The position numbers were made by a program, and so were the translations under genes. Below are positions 1 to 10,690 of a DNA stretch of 64,000 nucleotides, in pieces. The stretch is from Massospora cicadina (Eukaryota > Entomophthoromycota > Entomophthoromycetes > Entomophthorales > Entomophthoraceae). Below the pieces are notes generated by a model. It had not been told where the DNA came from and searched no databases. It saw only the letters and a list, made by a program, of their open reading frames with translations. Positions within the stretch are counted from its first letter, which is position 1. Each line of letters starts with the position of its first letter. The DNA lies in the NCBI GenBank assembly GCA_022478985.1, contig JAKSZP010000011.1:124001-188000 (forward strand), read 5' to 3'.

Positions 1-1243
1 TGGTTTCTCCACTTGGCGCTTGTGACAACAAGCAACCATTTAGAGCACATCCTAGTGCGTACTCTCCCAATAGTAACAGGGTCACAAGAACTCCAGCGTT
101 TTCCACAACCCTCCATGACCTACCGCTCTATGAGCATCCATAATATATGAAGTTCTAGCAGAACGTTTTGGAAAACTCAGCGTTATTTTTTCAATCTGCT
201 TATATAGTTCCCCATCGCACAAAGGTATCCCATCAAAGCCCATATAGAACTTTGATCACCTGTAGCGGCTCATCATTTTATTTTCCCACAATCATCTTCT
301 CATACATGATGTCTGCCAAATCTGCCATAATGGCGACTGTCAGTAATTGGGAAAGACTTTCCGTGTTCTGGTATTTTGCCCCTGGTCAGTGTACAATCTC
401 AAAGTAATACTCTTGGAGCTTCAAGGCCCATCACGTGAGCCATCCTTCAGGTTCACAAGTTTTTTCAGCTAACACAAGGATGCATGATCCATTATCACTT
501 TAAATTTCACCCCATGAAGGTATACTTGGAACTGTTTATATGCATATATTACCACTAAGCACTCTCACTTGGTCATGGTGTAATTTTTTCAGGACCTGTT
601 AATCTTCAGCTAAAATACGCTACAGGATGCTCCAAACCATCATCATCCTTTTGGGATAGCATAGCCCCTATGGCGGAAAGAGAAGCATCCATTTTGTACA
701 ATAAATTCCTTATCAAAATTAGTGTATTGAAAACAGGTGCGCTAGCCAACATAGTTTATTGAACATCAAAAGCGTTTTGACACCTTTCTGTCTAGTTGAA
801 GGTGGCATTATTCTTTAATTACTTAAAGAGTGGAGCCCCAATAAAACTGAAGTTTGGAATGAAACGCCAGTTGTAACTGATCATCCCCAAAATACCTGAA
901 TATCGCGCTTATTACCTGGCTGAGCCACCTTGTGTATAGCTTCCACCTTTGCTGGCTGAGGACTAAGCCCTTTGGAGTCTACCACAAACCTGAGGTAATC
1001 TAACTGCTCCTTAAAAAAGTGGCAATTTTGGGGCTTTATTTTAATGTTAGCTTTAGCAAGTCAGCAGAACACTTATTCCAAGTGATTGAGATAATCTTTG
1101 AACATCTGCGAGAACACATTGATATTGTCAAGGTAAACTAGAATTCAAGACAGCTTCAGGTCATCTGAAATAGTGTCCATAGCCTGCTGGAACGTAGTGG
1201 GGGCGTTGCACAAACCCTGTGGCATATTTGTAGGCTGGACCAG
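1..1243 (-). pseudogene. Gypsy element B, 3' part of pol (RT palm, RNase H)
   Basis: Read on the minus strand from 1243 downward, translation gives the RT palm (MPQGLCNAP, then VYLDNINVFS near 1130), the RT thumb, and an RNase H region to about 380 ending in a PEGWLTRWALKLQ-like stretch (with a stop for R). The order is that of a Ty3/gypsy pol. The RT box reads YLDN instead of YLDD, so one catalytic Asp is lost. Many stops and frameshifts break it. The piece starts abruptly at 1243, where element A was inserted; the rest of the RT resumes at 9303. B continues past the left edge, so its integrase and 3' LTR are not seen. Confidence 0.85.
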
Positions 1244-1370
1244 TGTAAAAACCGCGGGGTTTCTACTGGTTCACAAGTTCATTTAACTATTTGTTCTGGG
1301 AATAAACACAATTTTTCTAGTTGTATGAAGACAATTAGCCTAGTTGATTTTGGGTAATTGAGTAGCTTCA

Positions 1371-1449
1371 GCCCTACTCTGGCAATATAAAAGGGTTGAA
1401 GTGACTTCAGCTTCACTCTGGCAATATATAAAGATTCAAGTGACTTCAG
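1371..1449. repeat. 40-bp tandem unit in the LTR of A
   Basis: Two adjacent units of 40 and 39 bp (1371-1410, 1411-1449), each with ACTCTGGCAATATA and GTGACTTCAG, followed by the start of a third. The other LTR has one unit fewer, so the copy number changed after or during insertion. Confidence 0.85.
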
Positions 1450-1576
1450 CCTCACTCTGGCATTGAGACTTAGATGGGAAGACTTCCTAAACTTCACTCT
1501 GAAGTAGACAATCCACATTTGGAAACAATAAAGTATTCATAGTACTAAGGTGTTTTTTATTAGTAGAGAGAGGGAA

Positions 1577-1584
1577 TATTTATA
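1577..1584 (-). promoter_or_regulatory. TATA box of LTR A (3' copy)
   Basis: On the minus strand this reads TATAAATA, followed by TTCCCTCT. The same box is at 8777-8784 in the 5' LTR, and the same 16-mer is found in the unrelated-looking LTR of element E. Promoter role is inferred. Confidence 0.5.
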
Positions 1585-2036
1585 GGGTAAAAATGAGGTA
1601 AAACACGTAATATGGGGTACTTGTGGTAACCTTAAGGTTCTTGGCACACCTAGCTGACAGAAAAGGAATATCCATGAGGTTCTCAGCACACCTAGCTGAA
1701 AAGGGATATCTCAGCATGCCTAGCCAACAGAAAAGGGATATTTGTGGGGAATACTCCAGCTGATATTCATGGGGAATAGCATAATTAAATCGCTATCCAC
1801 ATGTTGCCTACTAAACTTGACAATTCCCCACAAACAATTACCCATTTTGAGTTAATTTACTCATCTTCAAATTGTTGGCAACAATCCCTGATAAAACTGT
1901 AACTATAATTATCATCAGATATGATCCTATGAGCATTACAATTAACCATTTAATCGGTGATTATCGCCAATGAGATGGAATAATTGATCAACATCTCAAA
2001 GCTTAATCAATAAGCTAAATTGAATAAATGAACCAA

Positions 2037-2328
2037 GGGGTGGAAGGCGAGTCAGTAGGGCATACAGCTACCAACCTGAAGGTTGTGGGTTTGATTCCCG
2101 CCCTTTGCACATCAATTGGGGTACCAGCTGAAGGAAGCTATTGGCAGTTAGTAGGTATAATAACATGAAAACCTTACCCATGATGTAACCAGAAAAATCT
2201 GAGTCCCATTCTGGAGGTGAAAAACTTTCTATGACAGAGTTGACCATGCTCAGGTTTCATGTCAATACTTTCTTTCTCTATTTTGGTAATGTCCATCCCC
2301 TGGTCAGCTTGCCTCAAATAAAAAAAAC
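2037..2328 (+). mobile_element. SINE-1, tRNA-derived, full length with target duplication
   Basis: A 292-bp insertion present in one LTR of A and absent from the other (empty site AAATGAACCAA at 9225-9235). It is flanked by AAATGAACCAA (2026-2036) and AAATGAGCCAA (2329-2339), an 11-bp duplication with one mismatch. The head resembles a tRNA gene: an A-box-like stretch near 2045-2060 (GGCGAGTCAGTAGGG) and a B-box GGTTTGATTCC at 2088-2098. The last 42 nt before the A-rich tail (2281-2322) match the 3' end of the LINE at 60986-61028. It is a Pol III-type retroposon, not a working tRNA gene. Confidence 0.9.
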
Positions 2329-2406
2329 AAATGAGCCAATTATTGTAAATTAATTGAAGCTTAGATAATTCACAAGCTGGATAATGTGGTCATATAGATT
2401 CTCACA

Positions 2407-2420
2407 CATCCCCCCACTTG
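2407..2420 (-). other. Polypurine tract of element A
   Basis: Directly next to the 3' LTR; on the minus strand CAAGTGGGGGGATG, the expected plus-strand primer of an LTR retrotransposon. Element C has nearly the same tract. Confidence 0.8.
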
Positions 2421-2759
2421 ACCAGATTATCAGCTTAAAAAATGTCTTCATCATTGAACTCCCATTCTTTCATCCCTCATTCTCTTTTCACTTAGCTCAT
2501 TTTGAGGCATTACTGTTTTCCTCCCCAATCCAGGGTTTCCTGACTTGCTGAACTGGACGTCCCCATTACTCTTCCCATCATTGCATATTTGCAGAATCCT
2601 CCTCGAGTTCAAAGAACTTGGTTTCAGCTAGCTCTTTCCCTTGCAAGTATTTGATCTCAGATTGACTTTGGCGACCTCTTCCACAACATCATTGTTCAAC
2701 CTCCCTCCTCCCAGAGGCGTCAAAGAGGAGCTCACAATTCACAACCTGAGGCTTAAAAA

Positions 2760-2870
2760 ATAAAAATAATTTAAAATAACTTCTCTTTATTATTATTATT
2801 TATATATTTTTTTTCTTTTTTCTTTTTTATCCATATTTCATTATTTTTAAATTACTTTTTTTTTAATACC
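2760..2870. repeat. Low-complexity A/T tract in the 3' region of A
   Basis: Runs of T, TTA and TTC repeats between the end of integrase and the polypurine tract. Element C has an equivalent tract at the same relative place (41355-41480). Confidence 0.7.
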
Positions 2871-2879
2871 ATTTTTTGA

Positions 2880-4130
2880 GAAATTTGCTGTGTAATACAT
2901 TAATCACATGACCATTGGATATATTCTTGATTGTATAGCATCATTTGCCATTTTTGCAATAACCTCAAATGGTCCCAACCATAACACATCTAGCTTATTT
3001 CAGTGACCAAACGTATGAGTATTGCAATAGACTACTTGATCTCCAACAGGAAATTTCCTAAGAGTGGATCAACTCTTATCATCAGCTTTTTTAGCCTGAA
3101 CCCTTCTCTTGATTGTTGTATCATAGGCTTAAGATTGTAGATCCACTATTATGTTCATGAGTTGATATATATATTTATCTGCGCTCATCCCTGGAGTTGG
3201 GTCCACTTCTGAATAGAGAATTGGTGGCAATGCTGCTCTATGACTGTACAATAATTTGAATGGCGTTTTTCCCACTGCCAAATGGAAACTGATATTATAT
3301 GCAAAAGTTACTGAACTTAGATAAGATGCCCAAGATGACGCTTTACTCAAGATCAGCTTCCTTAGCATAGCAGCAAGTGTTTCATTGACTCATTCCATAA
3401 CTCTGTTTGTTTCAGGATGATAGGGTGCAGACACCACCCCCTTAATTCCCATTAGTTCATTCAGGTGTGGAATTATGAATGAGGTAAAATTAGTCCTGTT
3501 GTTGCTCAGCAACACTTGGGGACACCCATGTCAGTATACCACCTGCTCCATGATGAACTTGGCGTTACTTAAGGCATCTGCTCGACTTAAGGCTCAGGTT
3601 TTGACCCATCTCATAAGGTGGTCAATTGCTACTATTATGTAATGTACACCACCTGTACTTGCACTTAGTGGTCCCATAATGTTGATTGAAACCGTGTGCC
3701 AAGCAAATACTGGCTTCACTAATTGGTAATTTGTCACGTTTTTATGAGGCTTATGAATCTGACATTCCATGCAACAGGTGATATAATTGGTAACGTCAAA
3801 ATTCAGTGACTCCCAATAGTAGTATTGCTGGAGATGTTTGAGTGTCTTCTTCAACCCACCATGTCCGACAACCTTGTGGATGACCCAAATTATCTCAGTG
3901 TGTTCCAATGGTTTCGGAAATAAAAGCCTCTTTTTGTTCATTAATTTGAATAATTGTCCATTAATGAGCTGAGTATTTTCCATTGCATTCTTTAACACTT
4001 TTTGAATTTCAATTGGCTCTTCCTGCAATTCTTCATGGATCATTTTCTTGAATAGGTCATCAGCATGATCTTGCACAGCAAGAACGGTTGGCAACCTAGA
4101 CAGACTATCAGCATTCTGATTCTTATCTCC
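2880..4130 (-). pseudogene. Element A integrase
   Basis: The open stretch 3594-4094 holds the zinc-binding HHCC part (VIHKVVGHGGLKKT, then CCMECQIHK) and the start of the DDE core. 3129-3368 holds the C-terminal part after the catalytic Glu. In gypsy integrases the core starts with a SIDVMGP-like motif; here it is SINIMGP. The second Asp motif near 3510 also reads NN where SDNG is usual, so two of three catalytic acids are changed to Asn. The Glu motif (TNRVME) is kept. The two open parts lie in one frame, with a stop between. Confidence 0.85.
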
Positions 4131-5340
4131 CGCCCAATGTTCTATCTCAAAGTCATAGGCCTTTAACTACAAAGCCCACCGCGCCAATCTCCCTTCTGGT
4201 TCTTTAAGGTTATGTAGCCATTGGAGAGAGGCATGGTCAGTCACAACCTTGAAGTGCGTTCCATGGATGTAGACTCAAAACTGCTTGCAAGCATAAATAA
4301 CCACAAGACATTCTTGCTCCATAACTGTATAGTTCCTCTCAGCCTTTGACAGTGTTCAGCTGACATATGCTACAGGGTTCTCATCCCCTTATCATCCACT
4401 TGGCTAAGGACGGCTCCTATTGTTATCAGCAACGCATCTGATTGAATAATGAACAGCTTCTCAAAAATTTAGGTATTTTAAAATTGGACTTGTTGTCAAG
4501 TATTTCCTTAATTCATCAAATGCAATTTGAGCCTCATTACTCCAGAAAAATCCTTCTTTGGATCTTTCAATGGGTGGAAAAGTGGCTCAGCTATTTTTGC
4601 AAAATCCTTAATGAATCAGTGATAATAGCTGACCATTCCGAGGAAAACTTGCATATTGTGTATGCTCTTGGGGACTGACATCTGATTAATTGCTTCTATT
4701 TTTTGGACTTGTGGCTTAATTCCCTCAGCGTTAATTACAAATCCTAATTATTCTGATTCCTTCTTAAAGAAATGGCATTTTCTTGGCTTGATTTTGAGAT
4801 TCTCCAAAGCCAGTCACTTGAATACTTCCTCAAGATGTTGTAGATGATTGGTAAACGTTCAGCTGAATACATTAATGTTGTCCAGATAGACTAGGACACA
4901 GAACAGCTTCAAATATAACAGAATAGTATCCATAGCCTATTGAAATGTCATGAAGGCCTTGCATAAGCCTTGAGGCATCCTCATCAGCTGATAAAACTCA
5001 TGTGCTGTGATAATAGCACATATCTCTTGGTCTTCTGGGGGCACATCTATCTGCCAATATCCAGAGATTAAGTCCATGGTGGAGAAAAACTATGTTCCTC
5101 CTAACTGATCCAGTGCATCATCAATCCTAGGCAGGGGGTACAAGTCCTTTTTTGTGATTTTATTTAACCGTTGGTAATCTATTACAACTTGGTTTAAACC
5201 ATCTTTCTTTTTAACTATTAATATAGGACTCGCCCATGGGCTAGACGACAGTACAAGCATTCCATGCTCTAAGAGTTTCTCAATTTCTTTGGCAACAACT
5301 GCCTCTGCTGCCCTAGACCATCGAATAGGCCTCAATCAAA
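4131..5340 (-). pseudogene. Element A reverse transcriptase and RNase H
   Basis: 5090-5335 encodes the RT fingers ([20 protein letters not shown], then [12 protein letters not shown] and [15 protein letters not shown]). The palm continues to about 4780 in a broken frame with MPQGLCKA and VLVYLDNINVFS, again YLDN instead of YLDD. RNase H follows to 4130 and is heavily interrupted. Ty3/gypsy order and spacing are kept. Confidence 0.85.
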
Positions 5341-5900
5341 TCAGCACATCATCCCCAGTTTTGATTCGGTGCAAAACATCCTTTGCACACCTGAGATCAT
5401 GATCATCCTGCACGAAAATAACTCAGTATTTCTCAAATAAGGCCAGAACTTCATCTTTCTGGTCTTCCATTAATCCAGTTAACCAATCCCATTTGATTAG
5501 CAGATGGATATTCCCATCTTTTTCTTTTGGAAGTCCCAATTCATCCAATTCACCAAATTTGTGAAAGAAACGAATCTACAATACCAGTTTTAGTTGAGTG
5601 AATGTAACCACCTGGTGTCATTTGACCTTTATTGGAGACTTTCCCAGATTAGCTAAAAGGACCCAAATCTCATGACCAGGGATTAAAATTCCTGGGGGCT
5701 ACCCAAGGTTCAATCCTTGATTATTGCCAAGGAGCTTTGATTTCTGAATATAACTGCTCTGGGATCTCCAAGGTCAGTCCAGTTTCCGAAATTTGTTGCA
5801 TTCCTGGTTCAATTATAACATCTTCCTTAAAACAGATCAGGATTCCACGATTCTCATTTACAAATTTAGGTAATTTTTTAGCTTTTCTTCTGACTAACTT

Positions 5901-6740
5901 TTAACCAATAGGTAGTATTCCATCCTTATAGACTAATTTGAGGAAATTGTTCCATCTACTAAGGGGCGCTTTCCCCTCAAGTTGATATACCAGTGGCAAC
6001 GTCTGCCCCAGAATCATCAAAGTGTCTTCCTCAAAGTCACATTTGACCCCATACTTCAGCATAAAGTCAGTGCCAATGAGTATATCATAACTATGGTTGG
6101 CTAGAACAATTGCTGGCGCCAATATGACCAAGGATTTAAACTGTAACAGTAGAGCGCTATAATCCCCACAGGAAGTTGTAGAGTCAGGGCCTGCTGTCCC
6201 GTACTGCTTCCAATGCTCCAAATCTGGTTTGGCCTTTATTTTTTTTACTAATTTGGTCGATACTATATTAATCAGCGCTCCACTGTCAATTATTGCTCTG
6301 ATGGGGATTTGGTTCACCAAAATATCTGTATATGTGCACTTAGAAAAATAAGATAAGCTATTGTTTACTGCATGTATAGCAGATTCATTGGTCAAATCCA
6401 GGGCATGAATTAACTGTGCTGATATATCAGGGAACGTTTCTTGAATTGTACCAATTGGAATCAATACATTAACTCCATCTAACTTGGTATTCAATAAGTC
6501 CATCTCATCTTCAGCGTTTTGGACCTTCTTCTTTATCTATTGGGCATATGGGCGAGCTACCTCCTGTATAACTTCAGGGGAAATCGCCTTCAATTTTGAT
6601 CTTGTCATTACAGTTACATCTTGGTACACGATCTGATGAAGGGGATCTAATTCAGGCTCATCCACATATAAATCTGACTTGTCCAAACTATCTGACTTAT
6701 CTGAGGGAACTTGGTTACCTGCGGTTCTAGAATGTTCCAC
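5901..6740 (-). pseudogene. Element A protease region
   Basis: The 200-residue stretch 5901-6503 holds an aspartic protease: RAIIDSGALINIVSTK (DSG active site), the flap region, and YDILIGTDF at the second conserved strand. 6537-6740 in the same frame is the acidic linker upstream. The frame differs from that of the zinc-knuckle end of gag, which stops at 6743-6745; a Gag-Pol frameshift is possible, but with so many lesions decay is equally likely. Confidence 0.85.
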
Positions 6741-6742
6741 AT

Positions 6743-8440
6743 CTAGACCACATGGTCTTTTCCCTCCCCATCAGAAGTTTCCTGTTTATCACTATGATGG
6801 ACTAAGTTAACCTGATCCTTTGGTTTGCGTTGTCCACAGTTATTGGCGAAGTGCCCAGGCTGTCCACACTTATTACAAGTTAAATGAGGCTTGAATGGTT
6901 TATCTCCTTCATTCAGTTTATTTTGATTCCCATGATTATTGAAATCTCTTGATTTGTCAGGGAATTGTCCTGATCCCTTACTATTGTTTGACTGGTTATT
7001 TGACTTATATGTACAATTTGGTGCGTCAAACGTTGCTGATAAAACTCTTAGTTTTTCTATCATTTGATCAATGGTGTATTTACTGGTCAAAGTAGAGGGC
7101 ATTATTCAGTGTAATTCTTGATGAGAGCGCAACACGTTTTGCATCACAATTCTTCCATCAAAATTGGTCATCATATTGGCCCCATTAAGGATCTGAGCTT
7201 CCTCATAGAAATGATTGGTGAACTCATCCACCGTTACATCCTTTTTAAATTGAATGCTCATGAATTCTTGTTTCCAAGCTGCCATCTTATCTGGACTACT
7301 GAATTTGGTCAGAATCGCCTCCTTCACCTCCTTGTAACTCCAGTTCTCCCCACGAAGGTAAGGCAAAACTAGGTTTTGGCATGAAGTATCAAGACAATTC
7401 ATGATAGTGACAGCTTTTTGTCAGTCAATATAACCGTACATTGTCTTTTTGAAATAACCAGAAGAAGGCAGGCGCATTGTCCCAATGGAAATTGGGCAAC
7501 TTTGGAGTACTCTTGAAATCCTCAACAATAATTGGACCAGCACTTCTAATCAGGATTTGACCAGACATTGGAGTTGCTTTGGGTGTTACTTCAGGAAGTG
7601 CCACAAAGATCTGGGGCATTTCCCAAACAGATTGAACAGTGCTGTCAGCAATACTCTCTGTTTCAATGGATGTCAAATCCTCCTCAAATAAATTCGCCTT
7701 ATGGTACTCATCCCGTGAACAAGTACACTAAGAGTCTTCAAGGTTATCCAATTGTCTCAGGATTTTATCTTCCCAAGCCAAGCGTTTTTGGTAGTTTTCC
7801 CAAAGTTGACAATTCTTATCAATTTCTTCTTGTAAAGTCACTTTCAGACTTTTGACTTCTTTCTGCAACTTGCCCTCTCAGGTTTGGACATGAAATAAAT
7901 GCTCATACATTTCTTAGTTCTCTTTTTCATACTTGGACATTTCATCATTTAATTTAATGACTTTGATTTTCAACGAATCTAACTCATATTGAGTTGCCAA
8001 TTCTAAAGTGTTCTTGTTGATGATTTCTATTTCCGTGCAAAGCTTATCAATTTCAGCTCTCATATCTTCATTGAGTCATTCAAATTTTTTTCCATATCAT
8101 CAACAGTATTCTTAATTTCCTGTTTTCCTTTAACTAAATTGAGCAAGACCATGTGAGTTTTGGTGTTGGATACAGCCATTGGCACAACTGCCTCCTGAGC
8201 TCAAATCAAATCAGCAATATTAGATTCAGCTTTTTTGCAATGCTTATCCACATCATGTTTCCATCAGTAATTGAACCTGCTTTGGTTGATGATCTTCTCA
8301 ACTATTCCCCGAAGTTTTGTATCTAATTAATCCACCAGCGTTCCAGCCTCTAGTTGCATATTTCCCCGATGGTCTGCTGATGACCCTGTTTCTTCGTTTC
8401 CTTGATGTTCCATATTAGTTAGATAATCCAGCATTATTAT
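6743..8440 (-). pseudogene. Element A gag (capsid and zinc knuckle)
   Basis: Stretches at 7425-7676, 7106-7402 and 6743-7102. Capsid-like sequence includes LVLPYLRGENWSYKEVKEAI and VDEFTNHFYEEAQ. The C-terminus has a CCHC zinc knuckle CNKCGQPGHFANNC (about 6830-6870), which binds RNA during packaging. The region from 7700 to 8440 reads as charged, helix-rich sequence with stops, the likely N-terminal Gag domain. Confidence 0.85.
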
Positions 8441-8460
8441 GTTCTTATAAACTCAACCCA

Positions 8461-8479
8461 GCCCCTGTAGTGAGCACCA
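8461..8479 (-). other. Primer binding site of element A
   Basis: Two bases from the 5' LTR; on the minus strand TGGTGCTCACTACAGGGGC. TGG at the start matches the CCA end of a tRNA. Elements B, E and G have close variants. Confidence 0.8.
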
Positions 8480-8481
8480 CA

Positions 8482-9302
8482 TGTAAAAACTGCGGGGTTT
8501 CTAATGGTGCACAAGTTTGCTTAACTATTTGTTCTGGGAATAAACACAAATTTGCTAATTGTATGAAGACAATTAGCCTAGATGAGTTTGGGTAATTGAG
8601 TATCTTCAGCCCTACTCTGGCAATATAAAAGGGTTGAAGTGACTTCAGCCTCACTCTGGCGTTGACACTTAGATGGGAAGACTTCCTACAACTTCACTCT
8701 GAAGTAGAAAATTCACAATTGGAAACAATAAAGCATTCACAGTACTAAGGTGTTTTTTATTAGTAGAGAGAGGGAATATTTATAGGGTAAAAATGAGGTA
8801 AAACATGTAATATGGGGTACTTGTGGTAACCCCAAGGTTCTCGGCACACCTAGCTGACTGAAAAGGAATATCCACGAGGTTCTCAGCACACCTAGCCAAA
8901 AGGGATATCTCAGCACGCCTAGCCAACATAAAAGGGATATTTGCAGGGAATACTCCAGCTGATATTTACAGGGAATAGCATAATTAAATTGCTATCCACA
9001 TGTCAGCTATCAAAACCAACAATTCCCCACAAACAATTACCCATTGCAAGTTAATATACTCATCTTCAAATTGTCAGCAACAATACCTGACAAAATTGTA
9101 ACTGTAATTATCATTGGATATGATCCTATGAGCATTACTTATAACCATTTAATCGGTTGTTATCGCCAATGTGATGGAATAATCAATCAACGTCTCAAAG
9201 CTTAATCATTAAGCTAAATTGAATAAATGAACCAATTATTGTAAATTAATTGAAGCTTAGACAATTTGCAAGCTGGATAATGTGGTCATATAAATTCCCA
9301 CA
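8482..9302 (-). repeat. 5' LTR of element A
   Basis: 821 bp, direct repeat of 1244-2406 without the SINE. Contains TATAAATA (minus strand, 8777-8784). Differences from the other LTR are mostly transitions. Confidence 0.95.
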
Positions 9303-10140
9303 ACCAGCCCTTCCAAGGTGATTATAGCGCACTTCTCTTGTTACACTACTGGTAACTCAATTTTACAGTACCACATATCAAGTCCATAATGGAGAGATAT
9401 ATGGCACCGCTTAGCTGATCTAAAACATCGTCAATTCACAGAAGTGGATACAAGTCTTTTTTGTAATGCTATTAAGCTTCTAGTAGTCAATTACTACTTA
9501 ATTGGTGCCATCTTTTTTGACAAATAGCTCTGAGGACACCCAGGGACTCTTGGACGGCTCTAACATTCCCTGCTCAACCAATTTCACTATTTCAGCAGAT
9601 ACAACTTCTTCCGCCACCTTGGAGTGATGGATATGATATGACCAGATAGGATGGTGATCCCTGTGTCCAACTAATGCACAATCATGTGTGCACATCCCAA
9701 GTCATGATTGTCAGATGCAAAAATGATTTGGTATTATTTCAAATAGATCCATCACTCTGTCCTTCTGGTCCTCCAACATCCCAGTTAGAGCCTCACGCAG
9801 AACCACAGTCATTAAGACAGATAAGGGTTTTAAAGTTAGCCTAAGATCTTCCCATTAACTAAAGTCATGTATCTGGTGAGCCTCATCAAAAGGAAGCAGG
9901 TGCAGATAAGCCATCACTTGATGCCGGTGAACCCTTATAGACTCCTTCTGCAGGTTTGCTATCAACAACTTCACTTTCCCCTGCCCTGGTAACAAAAGCC
10001 CAGGAGCTACATGGGGTTCAAGCTGCAATTGTTGGTAGAGCCCCATAATCTTACCATATAGGTCTTCTAAGAATTCTATTTTGAGCTCTGTCCCTATTAT
10101 GACCTGATGCCAGGAAGGTATGCTTAAGGCACTTACCACT
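9303..10140 (-). pseudogene. Element B RT fingers and PR-RT linker
   Basis: The upstream (5') continuation of B after the element A insertion. Joining the minus-strand sequence across 9308 and 1243 restores a TLEGLVQP-like RT stretch. 9498-9695 encodes EIVKLVEQGMLEPSKSPWVS, the RT N-terminal motif. 9855-10139 is the protease-RT linker with VAPGLLLPGQGKVKLLIANL, similar in position to linkers in E and C. Confidence 0.85.
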
Positions 10141-10198
10141 CGCAGCAGTGTACCATTGTACTTGTGAATCTGGGTAGGGAGTGCTCAGGTCCTCTGCT

Positions 10199-10690
10199 TC
10201 ATCCACCGATATTGTACAGGAATTCCCCCATCATTATATGCAATATTAATTTGACTGGAGCAGATTGGGTCTTCCATGATTTGCCTGAAAGTAAGATAGA
10301 TGGGAATCTGTTGCCTAGGATACTGATGGTTTCATCCTCCATATTGACCACAGCCCCAAAGCACCGCATAAACATAGTGCTGATCAACATGTCATAATTA
10401 TTATAAGGCAACACCGCCGCTGGAATGGATGCGCTGACCTAAACCTCAAAGGCAACGTGCTGTATGCGCCATCTGATACAGTGCTCTGTGCCCCCACGGT
10501 CACGTACACTACTCTGTGGTCCACATCTGGTTTCAACGGGAGCTTAGCTATGAGCTTGGTGGATATTATATTGATAGGAGCCCCAGTATTGATAATCGTC
10601 CAAATTTTTGTATTTTGTACAAAAATGTCACAGTATGTAAACTCCAAATAAGAAGAACTATTGGTGTTTAATACATAAACGTCCAAGGGC
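10199..10690 (-). pseudogene. Element B protease
   Basis: Contains TIINTGAPINIISTKLIAKL where the family has IIDTGAP, so the catalytic Asp is Asn, and YDMLISTMFM at the second conserved strand. Two overlapping frames are used because of a frameshift near 10400. Confidence 0.85.

Larger units (their letters stand above)
1244..2406 (-). repeat. 3' LTR of element A
   Basis: Direct repeat of 8482-9302. It is longer by about 342 bp, almost fully explained by a 292-bp SINE plus its 11-bp target duplication (2026-2339) and one extra copy of a 40-bp unit at 1371-1449. Confidence 0.95.
1244..9302 (-). mobile_element. Ty3/gypsy LTR retrotransposon A (complete, decayed)
   Basis: Two direct LTRs (1244-2406 and 8482-9302) flank a minus-strand gag-PR-RT-RNase H-IN order. 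The element is bounded by ACCAG at 1239-1243 and again at 9303-9307, a 5-bp target duplication as gypsy integrases make. In element orientation the LTRs run TGTGGG...TTTACA. A primer binding site follows the 5' LTR and a polypurine tract precedes the 3' LTR. The reading frame of element B is continuous when A is removed, so A landed in B. Coding parts carry stops and lost catalytic residues, so the copy is dead. Confidence 0.93.

Noticed and set aside
2045..2110. A tRNA gene
   Set aside because: It has box-like motifs, but it is the head of a 292-bp insertion with target duplications and an A-rich tail, and the cloverleaf is poor.
2760..2870. CRISPR-like or satellite array
   Set aside because: Simple A/T low-complexity sequence without units or spacers; no CRISPR array is present anywhere in the window.
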